From assembly GCA_002842495.1 (NCBI GenBank), contig PHDB01000038.1, forward strand, positions 1-34,649: 34,649 bases of DNA, read 5' to 3'. This stretch comes from Bacteroidetes bacterium HGW-Bacteroidetes-6 (GTDB taxonomy: Bacteria > Bacteroidota > Bacteroidia > Bacteroidales > DTU049). Both the position numbers and the translations under genes were made by a program. Under the pieces are notes generated by a model. That model made no database searches, was not told the DNA's origin, and was given only the letters and a program-made list of their open reading frames with translations. This document shows, one piece after another, positions 1 to 8,072 of this stretch (positions are counted from its first letter, which is position 1; the number at the start of each line of letters is the position of its first letter).

Positions 1-2866
1 GTTGGCCGTACACAGCGCTGAATCCCTTGTATTTACGACGATCAATAAGCATGTCGAGCGAATCGCCATTTTTCCCGAGCAATGGCAAACGCCGGGTAAT
101 AAATGCCTGATGACGAACAGGGAACAAACCTGTTTCGAGGTTTAGCTTTTTGGCAAATTCTTCGGCTTGTGGCCCCAAAGCATTAATAAATGTTTCGGTT
201 TCGAATTCCACATATTTTTTGTCGTGGTCACGAACCAAAACAATATACTTCCCATTTTCGATTCGGACATCAACCAACTTGCAATCCTCCATCACTAGAC
301 CACCATTACTGATACCTATTTCGCGAATCAGATCGATTACACGACCCGGCGTTGCTTGCCAGCAATTATGGGTAATCAAAGCCGACTGGTAGGTTTTCAG
401 ATTGCCATTGAACCATGGACTGATTTCATTGCGAAAATCTTTCGCTTCGACCATATAAGCATCGGACCATGCCCGTGAAGCATCAAGAGCTTTAAATGTA
501 GCATCGTCGTGAGCAAAGCTTACATAACGAATAGGTTTATAGTCAATGTTTTTCAGGTTCTGTAAATCCACAAAAATTTCCTGATTATGAATGGCGATAT
601 CGCTGAGTTCCGGCACACTGAATGCAGGACGACCGCCGGCAATATTACGCCACGATGCACCACGATCGTGGTTAATAAGCACAGGATTGTAACCGTTTTC
701 GGCCAAATACCTGAACAAAGCACTCCCTCCAATTCCACCTCCGGCAACCAGCGCTTTCACTTTGCGTCGCTCGGTTTTGCTTCCGGGCGTAAAGGGTACA
801 ATAATTTCTCTTTTTGCCAACGGATACATTTCGCCCATACTGAGTTGGTTCGAAAGTGGTCCACGTGGTGTTGCATTGCCAACTACAGTGATACCCTGCG
901 ATGCAATGGTCGATTTAAGGCGTTTTATGCAGCGCTTTCCACGACATGCTCCCATCCCCAAACGCGTGGTGTGTTTTATTTCGTCAACCGAAATAAATTT
1001 ACGATCACCAATTCTATCGAGAATTTCGTCGTATGTAACATCGTCGCAATGACAAACATAAGTAGGACTTTCAGTCTGGTATTCAGTTGGTTGAATCGAT
1101 ACCTTGTCGGGATAATCGGTTTTTACAATAAAACCTCTGACTTTCATAAGCTCATCGCCAGCCAATGTTGACGAAACCACTCTGGCAACATTTGTTTTAT
1201 TGGGTTTAAGTAAAATTTTCTCAATTTTTCCTTCGCCCAAAATTTTGCCGTTATTATCAACCAAATACACCTGAGCACCTTCAGCAGCTTCGTATTCAAT
1301 GGGGAGGAAAAGCTGACCTTTGGAAATATTGTAACCAAAAATTGCCAATCCCGGACACTGATACACGCATTGCATACATCCGATACATTTATCGAAATCG
1401 ATTTGCGGAACGGTGCTGGTTGACGATTTTGTAATAGCTCCATAGGGACACGCAAATGCACACGGGTTACATGCAAAACCATACAAGCAATCAATCTGCA
1501 CAAATGGTTTTTTGCGCCGTTCCGGAGTGGGGATATATGGCTCTTCAATAATCTTTTCGGGATGTTGCTGTGAATCGATATATTCTTTCGAAACAGCAAG
1601 GTACTCATCGTAATTGTAACGAATCCCCATTTGCTCTAACACTTCGAAAGCCGATTGCTTTCCTCGCAATACCGCCGAAGTTCCTTCTCCGATACGAATG
1701 GCATCGCCAACACCATGACAATGACGTCCAAAAACGTCGTTACCCAATGTAAGCAACTGGTCATCAGAGACCAAACCTGTACAAATATTGATGGCATCAA
1801 TACCTTCAATTATTTTTTCGGTTCCCGGAATAGGTTTAAAATTGTGCGATTCGGCAACCACAGCTCCAACAACACCCGTATAATCATCGTTAGGTATTGC
1901 TTTCACCAAAATATGATTAAGCATCACGGGGATTCCGAGACGTCGAACCCGATTGGCCTGCACCGGAAAACCGCCTTCGCGGCCCATAGCTTCGATGATT
2001 GCAACAACTTTAGCTCCAGCCTGCATCAGTTGATACGAAGTGAGATAGCCAATATTACCAGCTCCAACCGTCAGAATATTTTTACCCAGCAAAGTAAGCT
2101 CCGTATTCATCATCTTCTGAATAACTGCTGCGGTGTAAACGCCGGGTACATCATCATTCTCAAAAGTTGGCATAAAAGGGACAGCTCCTGTAGCAACAAT
2201 AAGATGATCGGCCTGAACAAAATAAATTTCTTCGGTTTTAATGTTCTTTACAGCCAATCGCTTGCCTTCAAGAATATCCCAAACAGTGCTATTGAGAAAA
2301 ATGCCTTCGTGGTTTTCGCCCGCAAGTGTCGATGCAATATCGAATCCTCGCATACCACCGTATTTTTTCTCCTTTTCAAAAAAGAAAAACTGATGGGTTT
2401 GCATATTGAATTGCCCGCCTATGGTTTCATTATTGTCGATAACAATATTCGAAACGCCATGTTGATTCAATATTTCACGAGCAGCCAGTCCGGCAGGTCC
2501 GGCACCAATAATGGCTACATCGGTGCGAAATACCTTATGATGATCGCCCTGTTCCGATTTACGATTGGAGGGCATGTAATCTTTGGGCACCTCTTGCACC
2601 TCTTGCACATCATCAATTTGGGTAATGCAAATTCGGCGAATAACACCATCAACAAGCATTTCACAAGCTCCACATTTCCCAATTCCGCATTCAAGAGAGC
2701 GGTTACGATTTTGCAAACTGTGACTGTGAACCGGAAAACCGGAATTGTGGAGAGCTGCAGCAATAGTGAAGCCCTTATCGCCCTCAACCTGAACACCATT
2801 ATACAGAAAACTATGCTTTTCGCATTCAGGTACCGAAAGAATCGGATGTTTCTCTATCTTCGACAT
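1..2866 (-). CDS. Multidomain iron-sulfur/FAD oxidoreductase, 3' end outside the window
   Basis: The reading frame is open from the ATG at 2866 to the left edge, giving 955 codons with no stop. Visible domains in order: an N-terminal 2Fe-2S domain with Cys60, 65, 68 and 80; an FAD/NAD(P) domain with GAGPAG at 121-126; two 4Fe-4S motifs (Cys460/466/469/473 and Cys494/497/500/504); a BFD-like 2Fe-2S domain with Cys605, 607, 641 and 646; and a second dinucleotide-binding fold (GGGIGG near 706) opening a DAO-type amine/amino-acid oxidase domain. The order matches a fusion of subunits that are separate in HcnABC, opine oxidase, sarcosine oxidase and proline/hydroxyproline dehydrogenase complexes. 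Inference: it oxidises an amino acid or other amine at the DAO FAD and passes electrons through the clusters. The substrate cannot be read from the sequence. The gene stands alone, 430 bases from its neighbour. Confidence 0.87.
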   Translation of the reverse strand, partial: MSKIEKHPILSVPECEKHSFLYNGVQVEGDKGFTIAAALHNSGFPVHSHSLQNRNRSLECGIGKCGACEMLVDGVIRRICITQIDDVQEVQEVPKDYMPSNRKSEQGDHHKVFRTDVAIIGAGPAGLAAREILNQHGVSNIVIDNNETIGGQFNMQTHQFFFFEKEKKYGGMRGFDIASTLAGENHEGIFLNSTVWDILEGKRLAVKNIKTEEIYFVQADHLIVATGAVPFMPTFENDDVPGVYTAAVIQKMMNTELTLLGKNILTVGAGNIGYLTSYQLMQAGAKVVAIIEAMGREGGFPVQANRVRRLGIPVMLNHILVKAIPNDDYTGVVGAVVAESHNFKPIPGTEKIIEGIDAINICTGLVSDDQLLTLGNDVFGRHCHGVGDAIRIGEGTSAVLRGKQSAFEVLEQMGIRYNYDEYLAVSKEYIDSQQHPEKIIEEPYIPTPERRKKPFVQIDCLYGFACNPCAFACPYGAITKSSTSTVPQIDFDKCIGCMQCVYQCPGLAIFGYNISKGQLFLPIEYEAAEGAQVYLVDNNGKILGEGKIEKILLKPNKTNVARVVSSTLAGDELMKVRGFIVKTDYPDKVSIQPTEYQTESPTYVCHCDDVTYDEILDRIGDRKFISVDEIKHTTRLGMGACRGKRCIKRLKSTIASQGITVVGNATPRGPLSNQLSMGEMYPLAKREIIVPFTPGSKTERRKVKALVAGGGIGGSALFRYLAENGYNPVLINHDRGASWRNIAGGRPAFSVPELSDIAIHNQEIFVDLQNLKNIDYKPIRYVSFAHDDATFKALDASRAWSDAYMVEAKDFRNEISPWFNGNLKTYQSALITHNCWQATPGRVIDLIREIGISNGGLVMEDCKLVDVRIENGKYIVLVRDHDKKYVEFETETFINALGPQAEEFAKKLNLETGLFPVRHQAFITRRLPLLGKNGDSLDMLIDRRKYKGFSAVYGQ

Positions 2867-3296
2867 AATCTTTAGTTCTTAAATTCGCTTGCAAAATTAG
2901 AAGTTAATTTGAATTTTTTGCTATCTTTGCAGGTTTTTCTCTCTTTTCGAGACAGTAAAACGTCGACGCAGCTCTTTAGCACTTTCTCTTAAAACAGCCA
3001 AACTATCAAATACCTCTATTCAGCCATAAAAACAAGCATTATATCTCATTTGAAATTTTTCTTCACCTTTAAATACTCATTAATGATAAGAAAAGTGTGT
3101 ATTGCAATCCGAAACTGACAAAAACCTACAGAGGATTCTTTAGATTTATCCCCAAGAGCCTGTTATTCTTTTTTTCGAAAGAAAAGACTAATTACGATTA
3201 ATGGGAAAAACAGAGGAGGTCTTTATAGCTTGAAACAACAGCCATGAAGATTTACTTAAACAATCGTTCAGGCAAAACCGGTTTCTGCCAAACGGG
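2867..3296. other. 430-base intergenic region without a supported gene
   Basis: It separates the flavoprotein gene from the three-gene acyl-CoA synthetase operon; both are on the minus strand. It holds the minus-strand -7 box at 2892-2899 and a second, plus-strand match (TATCTTTG at 2922-2929) with no plus-strand gene behind it. Near 3168-3189 there is an A/T-rich imperfect inverted repeat centred on TTTCGAAA. This could help terminate the upstream operon but is weak. No tRNA fold or credible ORF was seen. Confidence 0.6.
2892..2899 (-). promoter_or_regulatory. Probable -7 box of the flavoprotein gene
   Basis: The minus strand reads TAATTTTG, a match to the Bacteroidota -7 consensus TAnnTTTG. 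It lies 25 bases before the ATG, which predicts a leader of about 18-20 nt. I see no clear TTG -33 element at the usual distance, so the call rests on the -7 box and position only. Confidence 0.45.
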
Positions 3297-3989
3297 CTAT
3301 TTCTTATTCATTTGGCTTGCAATGGCTAGAATAACACCCAGAGCTATTCCGAGTACAGCAGCAAACAACACCCTGAATTCTTCCGGAAGCAAAAAAGTGA
3401 TGGTGTGTGCAGGAATCCAGAAAAAAGGGATAGTGCGCTTAAAAACAAAGCTCCATTGAACATTCCAGTTGATGTTACCAAGGATAGAACCCATGGGAAT
3501 ACATTTAAAAAGCGATGTCACCCTTCCTCCATTTTGCTCGATATGCGTATCGGTGATTTTATGAAATGTCATCATGATAGGCGCAAAAATCAGATTCATA
3601 AAGAAACTGATAAAAAATGCCGTTATCAATTGTGTTGAGCTGAAACCGGCCTTCATAGAAGCGGCTGAGCCTTCGAGGCCCATGTATTCAAGAAAAACAG
3701 GCACACCACTTGCAAAAACCTTAAAGGCTATAAAAATAAACAACCCCAAAAAGCCCCAAACCAAAGCCCGAGGGAACAAACCGAATCCTTTGAAATTGTA
3801 TTTCCCCGTCTTAATACGCAAACCCAAACTCTCGCCCATGGTGGCCAATATGGCAAATTTGACAAAGCTCATCAAAAAGCCGTGTTCCTTGGTGGTTGTA
3901 TTAAACCATGCATATGCTTCAGGGAAAAGGAAAAACGGTGCAAAAATCAGCACAAAAATCCCAAAAAAGACAAGATCTTTAAGTTTCAT
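3297..3989 (-). CDS. Mpv17/PMP22-like integral membrane protein
   Basis: 230 residues with about four to five hydrophobic segments (near 6-28, 40-55, 72-95, 118-140 and 200-226). The C-terminal part has the pattern W-x-P-(x)n-F-x-x-P-x-x-x-RV followed by a small-residue helix. That resembles the end of the eukaryotic Mpv17/PMP22 family, whose members are small membrane proteins of debated channel function. The family assignment comes from motif memory and is moderate; the membrane location is clear. It is the last gene of a tight operon, starting 9 bases after the outer-membrane protein gene. No function can be deduced beyond membrane residence. The lack of an N-terminal cleavage site suggests the inner membrane. 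Confidence 0.75.
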   Translation of the reverse strand: MKLKDLVFFGIFVLIFAPFFLFPEAYAWFNTTTKEHGFLMSFVKFAILATMGESLGLRIKTGKYNFKGFGLFPRALVWGFLGLFIFIAFKVFASGVPVFLEYMGLEGSAASMKAGFSSTQLITAFFISFFMNLIFAPIMMTFHKITDTHIEQNGGRVTSLFKCIPMGSILGNINWNVQWSFVFKRTIPFFWIPAHTITFLLPEEFRVLFAAVLGIALGVILAIASQMNKK

Positions 3990-3998
3990 AGAGTTGTT

Positions 3999-4661
3999 TT
4001 ATTTTTTAATACCGGTAAAATAGCGGCCATAACTAATGGCTATGATATTGGATGCATTAAACCGGCCATATGGTTGGTAGGTTGTTCCACTTTCGGTGTA
4101 ACTGTAGTTTCGATTGATATAGTCGAGGAAAAAATATTGAATTTTCAGGCTCGATTTGTTCGGAAAAGTGAAGCCGATAAAAGCCGAAGGCTGTAACAGA
4201 TTTACTCTATCCGAAAGCCATTCGGTATTTTTCGATACTTTTTTATTGTCCCAAAAAGTTTTCTCCTTGAAATGGAACGGGATATCGAGAGCTGCACCTG
4301 CAAAGAAAAAGAAAGGATCTTTGTCGCCAAATGTTCCGATCTTGAACCCAAACGGAACAGAAAAATTATAGGTTCTGTATTTCTTTGTTGTATTTAAAGC
4401 ATCGTTGTATTTTGCAATGAATCCTATATTGCGAACTCCATAGCCGGTAAAAAGTCCAAAATGCTTGGCAACATCGAAATGAAAATTCTGATTGATGTGA
4501 AGAAAACAGCTGAATCGGGGAATCACATTCGGATTGAGCGTATCGTCGAGTAAAGCATAAGACAGAATAAAATCGAAACCCGATGTACTGTAAGTCTTTA
4601 TCTGTGCCTTTGTATTCGTTGCAAACAACAAAACAACTGCGACAAAAATCAGCTTTTTCAT
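3999..4661 (-). CDS. Outer-membrane beta-barrel protein
   Basis: 220 residues from the chosen ATG at 4661. An upstream in-frame ATG at 4691 would overlap the preceding gene and place ten residues before the signal peptide, so I reject it. Residues 1-19 (MKKLIFVAVVLLFATNTKA, then Q) are a clear signal peptide. The rest shows alternating hydrophobic/polar strands rich in Tyr, Phe and Asn with short turns, typical of an 8-10 stranded Bacteroidota barrel, and the last strand is aromatic (YGRYFTG). It starts 4 bases after the synthetase stop, so the two are co-transcribed. Substrate and partner are unknown. An outer-membrane protein translated directly behind a cytoplasmic acyl-CoA synthetase hints at uptake or sensing of a related small molecule, but that is inference. 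Confidence 0.8.
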   Translation of the reverse strand: MKKLIFVAVVLLFATNTKAQIKTYSTSGFDFILSYALLDDTLNPNVIPRFSCFLHINQNFHFDVAKHFGLFTGYGVRNIGFIAKYNDALNTTKKYRTYNFSVPFGFKIGTFGDKDPFFFFAGAALDIPFHFKEKTFWDNKKVSKNTEWLSDRVNLLQPSAFIGFTFPNKSSLKIQYFFLDYINRNYSYTESGTTYQPYGRFNASNIIAISYGRYFTGIKK

Positions 4662-4665
4662 GGTA

Positions 4666-6720
4666 TTATTTTTTGAGGTTGATGCGAGCATCTACCGCAA
4701 CAATTTTGGTACCATTTCCGAGAAGAGGATTGATATCCATTTCTGTAATTTCGGGAGCAACCTGCAGCAAAGCTGAAACGCGCGACAAAATTTCGGCAAA
4801 ATATTCTTTACTTACGGGTTGTTGCCCCCGAACACCTTCAAGTATTTTCTTTCCACGCAATTTTTCAATCATCAACAATGCTTCTTCTTTTCCCAGTGGA
4901 GTTAATCCGGCTGTAACGTCTTTGAGTACTTCAACAAAAATCCCACCCATTCCGCAAAGAATAAGATGTCCGAAATCGTCTTCGCGCGATGCACCGGCAA
5001 ACAATTCCACACCACTCAACATAGGTTGAATAAGAATAGCGGTTGTGTCCTTAATTTGCATCATCCGATTGAATTCCTGTGTAAGCTTTTCGGCGTCTTT
5101 TACATTCAGCACTACTCCGCCAACATCGCTTTTGTGAACCGGACCAACCACTTTCATCACCAAAGGGTAACCCATTTTTTCAGCTGCGGAAACAAGCACA
5201 TCCAATTTATCGGAGGTGGCTTCGCCAGCACGTGGAATTCCGACGGCATCGAGCAATTCGCCAACCATTTCGGGAAGCAAATAACCATCTTCTGATGCAT
5301 CAACAATCCGTCGAACAGCAGCTTTATTGATATCTGGAATATTATCCGCATTCATTGGATCCGGCGTATTCATCACCTTAGCAAGAGCATTTCCCAAAGT
5401 AACTTCGTCGGGAAAAAACACATTGCCTTTATCGATAAAATATTGAATCTCATTTTTCACGTTGATAATGGAAGGCAGAATTGGATAAATCGGTTTCTTC
5501 GCAATCTGCATATGTTTATGCAAAACATCGTAAACATCATAAACTTCAAAAAGTCCGGGGCTACCAAAAATAACCGTAATAGCATCTATCTCATCAAATT
5601 TTCCGGTACAATAGGTTAGAATGTCATCGAGCTGCTGAGCTGTTCCCGTTGCAAGAAAATCGATTGGGTTAGCGACCGAGGATCCCGGGAAAAGCTTTTC
5701 GAGCAAATTTACTGCTTCCGGATGATCGATATGCGGAACATTGAGCCCGTTCGAAGACAATGCATCGGTTAGCATTACTGCTGGTCCGCCGGCATGGGTA
5801 ACAATAGCAATATTGTTCCCTTTTGGTTTGTCGATGGTGAAAACAGACGCAACGGCAGCCAATTCTTCCCGACCATAGCAACGCACAATACCGGCTTTGC
5901 GGAAAAGCGCATCTACTGCTACATCACTTGAGGCCATAGCCCCGGTATGCGACGATGCTGCACGGCTTCCCGCTTCCGACGATCCAGCTTTGATGGCAGC
6001 AATTTTGCAGCCTTTCGAAATGAGCGAGCGGGCATGCTTCAGCAATTTCTGTGGTTTGTTTACACTCTCAATATACAAGAGTTTGATTTTGGAGCTTTCG
6101 CCTTCCACATACGAAAGGTCGAGGTATTCCAACACATCTTCTACGCCCGTTTGAGCACTGTTCCCTACACTGTAAACCGAAGAAAAGGCGAGCCCTTTCG
6201 GAATGCTGCTTTCCATAATAAAAACGGCTGTAGCCCCACTTCCGCTGATAAAATCGACTCCAGACGCTTCAAGTTTTGGAATAGGTGTTGTAAAAACCGA
6301 TGCATGATGAGGAGTCATCACTCCAATACAGTTGGGACCAATCAGACATGCATTATTTTCTGTAATTGTTTTTACTATTTGCTGTTCAAGAGCTTTTCCT
6401 TCTTCGCTTTCTTCGCTAAAACCTGCACTCAGGATAATAAAAGCTTTTGTTCCTTTTTCACGTGCAAGAATTTCAACCGTCTCGGGACAAAAACGCGCAG
6501 CAATAGCCAGAATAGCCAGATCGGTTTGCGGAAGGTCACGCACATCGGCATGACATTTGACCCCCTGAATTTCAACCTCTTTTGGATTTACCACATACAC
6601 AGGACCATCGAATTGATTGTCGATAATATTCTTCAGGACTTTGCCTCCTGGTTTGCGTACATCCTGCGATGCACCTACAATAACTATACTTCTTGGTTGG
6701 ATAAGTTCACGCGTAATCAT
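4666..6720 (-). CDS. Acyl-CoA/acetyl-CoA synthetase, ADP (NDP)-forming, fused alpha-beta
   Basis: 684 residues, the expected size of a fused enzyme. Residues 8-130 form a CoA-binding Rossmann domain (IVIVGAS near 12-18). Residues 150-300 form the succinyl-CoA-synthetase-like domain with the phosphohistidine motif SSHTGA (His258). Roughly 470-684 are an ATP-grasp domain with a GYPLVMKVV-type nucleotide-binding strand and the conserved INPLL near the end. The family interconverts acyl-CoA + ADP + Pi and acid + CoA + ATP, so in fermentative cells it makes ATP from acetyl-CoA or amino-acid-derived acyl-CoAs. Acyl specificity cannot be assigned. It is the first gene of a three-gene minus-strand operon; the 282-base upstream region is shared with a divergent gene. 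Confidence 0.93.
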   Translation of the reverse strand: MITRELIQPRSIVIVGASQDVRKPGGKVLKNIIDNQFDGPVYVVNPKEVEIQGVKCHADVRDLPQTDLAILAIAARFCPETVEILAREKGTKAFIILSAGFSEESEEGKALEQQIVKTITENNACLIGPNCIGVMTPHHASVFTTPIPKLEASGVDFISGSGATAVFIMESSIPKGLAFSSVYSVGNSAQTGVEDVLEYLDLSYVEGESSKIKLLYIESVNKPQKLLKHARSLISKGCKIAAIKAGSSEAGSRAASSHTGAMASSDVAVDALFRKAGIVRCYGREELAAVASVFTIDKPKGNNIAIVTHAGGPAVMLTDALSSNGLNVPHIDHPEAVNLLEKLFPGSSVANPIDFLATGTAQQLDDILTYCTGKFDEIDAITVIFGSPGLFEVYDVYDVLHKHMQIAKKPIYPILPSIINVKNEIQYFIDKGNVFFPDEVTLGNALAKVMNTPDPMNADNIPDINKAAVRRIVDASEDGYLLPEMVGELLDAVGIPRAGEATSDKLDVLVSAAEKMGYPLVMKVVGPVHKSDVGGVVLNVKDAEKLTQEFNRMMQIKDTTAILIQPMLSGVELFAGASREDDFGHLILCGMGGIFVEVLKDVTAGLTPLGKEEALLMIEKLRGKKILEGVRGQQPVSKEYFAEILSRVSALLQVAPEITEMDINPLLGNGTKIVAVDARINLKK

Positions 6721-6944
6721 AGCTTTTTCTTTAGGCAGCGAAGTTAATTAATAAATTAAAAATGTCAGGTGTCTTAAAAAGAAAACCCGTCGAATGATGA
6801 ATTCATTTGGTCACAAAACGCAACTACGCTCAATCATCGACAGGAGGCTAAAGCAGTGAAAATTAGCGATTAATTTGGAGATTCAATCTTTTTGAGAATC
6901 CCATTTATCACAAACTATCCTGAAAACATGGTTTTAATGATTTT

Positions 6945-6977
6945 TTTGCATGATATCGAATGATTTTTGTAATTTAG
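6945..6977 (+). promoter_or_regulatory. Promoter of the TPR/OmpA operon
   Basis: TTTG at 6945-6948, 21 bases, then TAATTTAG at 6970-6977. This fits the Bacteroidota sigma-ABfr layout (TTTG, 19-21 bases, TAnnTTTG) with one mismatch in the -7 box. It leaves a leader of about 20 nt before the ATG at 7003. Confidence 0.65.
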
Positions 6978-7002
6978 CTCATTAATTTAAAAGGTTGCAT
7001 TT

Positions 7003-8055
7003 ATGAGACTACTGACAGCCATTGTATTGATTGGAGGATTAAGCTTAGGTTTGAAGGCTCAGACCGATACGGTGAAAATCGTTGGCGAAGATCCGCAAAA
7101 AGCCGAACGTTTTTACAACGAAGGCACTGTTTTGTACGACAACGGACAGCTGAAGCCTGCACTACAGAAATTTAACGACGCCATTGCACTGAAACCCGAT
7201 TTCGCAAAAGCCTATTTTAACAGAGGCGTTGTAAAAACCGATTTGGGCGATAAAGATGGAGCCATGCTCGACTTCAACAAAACAATCGAACTGGAACCCA
7301 CAGCCAATGCATACTTCAGTCGTGGTCAACTCAAGTACTCTTTGAACGATGCCGAAGGAGCCAAAGCCGATTACACAAGTGCACTTGGCATCGACAATAT
7401 GCATGCTCAGTCATACTATTACAGAGGCAGTGTTTATTTCGATATGAAAGATTACGAAGCGGCAATCGAAGATTACAAAAAAGCTGTAGTAGTAAAAAGC
7501 GATTATGCTTACGCATGGAACGACATGGGTAGCTCATACAAGATGATGGAGAACTACGAAGAAGCTTTACGTTGCTACAAAGAAGCCGTGAAAGCTAACC
7601 CAAAGCTTGCTTTTGCTTACAACAATGCCGGCAGCGTTTATCGCAAAGAAGGTAAATTCGACGAAGCAATTCTTGAGTACTCAAAGGCCGTTGATGCCGA
7701 TCCTGATTACTATATTGCTTACAACAACCGTGGTTTATCCAAAATGGACAAAGGCGATTACGAAGGTGCAATTGCAGATTTCACCAAAGCAATTGAGAAG
7801 AACAAAGATTATGCTTACGCATACAACAATCGCGGAAGTGCCAAGTACAAAGCCGAAAACTACAGTGGTGCCATCGAGGACTTCGATAAAGCTATTTCGC
7901 TTAACGCAACCTATGGCTCTGCTTTTCTCAATCGAGGTAATGCTAAAGAAATGCTTCGTAATATGACTGGCGCTTGTGAAGACTGGAACAAAGCCATTGA
8001 TCTGGGTGTCAAAAATGCCGAGTTCTACGTCAAACAGATGTGTAAGCAAAAATAA
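7003..8055 (+). CDS. Periplasmic TPR-repeat protein
   Basis: 350 residues. Residues 1-20 are a signal peptide ending LGLKAQ. From about residue 30 to the end the protein is an uninterrupted run of nine 34-residue TPR units, each with the usual A-x-x-x-R/N-x-G ... A-I-x-D/x-Y/F-x-K-A-I pattern; the first begins near AERFYNEG and the last near GSAFLNRG. TPR solenoids bind proteins and carry no enzymatic residues. It lies 17 bases upstream of the PorE-like gene, under one promoter and before one terminator. Inference: it works with that peptidoglycan-associated protein in the periplasm, possibly in T9SS or envelope assembly. Confidence 0.88.
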   Translation: MRLLTAIVLIGGLSLGLKAQTDTVKIVGEDPQKAERFYNEGTVLYDNGQLKPALQKFNDAIALKPDFAKAYFNRGVVKTDLGDKDGAMLDFNKTIELEPTANAYFSRGQLKYSLNDAEGAKADYTSALGIDNMHAQSYYYRGSVYFDMKDYEAAIEDYKKAVVVKSDYAYAWNDMGSSYKMMENYEEALRCYKEAVKANPKLAFAYNNAGSVYRKEGKFDEAILEYSKAVDADPDYYIAYNNRGLSKMDKGDYEGAIADFTKAIEKNKDYAYAYNNRGSAKYKAENYSGAIEDFDKAISLNATYGSAFLNRGNAKEMLRNMTGACEDWNKAIDLGVKNAEFYVKQMCKQK

Positions 8056-8072
8056 TTTTCAAACCGACTATC

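Noticed and set aside
1655..2875. A 406-codon plus-strand ORF and smaller plus-strand ORFs at 587-1171 and 762-1052
   Set aside because: They are antisense to the flavoprotein, whose opposite strand shows clear Cys motifs and domain order; their own translations are low-complexity and unlike any family.
2930..3240. A tRNA, 6S RNA or other known RNA in the first large gap
   Set aside because: No cloverleaf, no long double-stranded fold with a central bubble and no terminator were found by eye; only an isolated -7 box supports transcription.
5947..6747. A 266-codon plus-strand ORF
   Set aside because: It is antisense to the ADP-forming synthetase and reads as a Cys/Phe/Arg-rich shadow of it.
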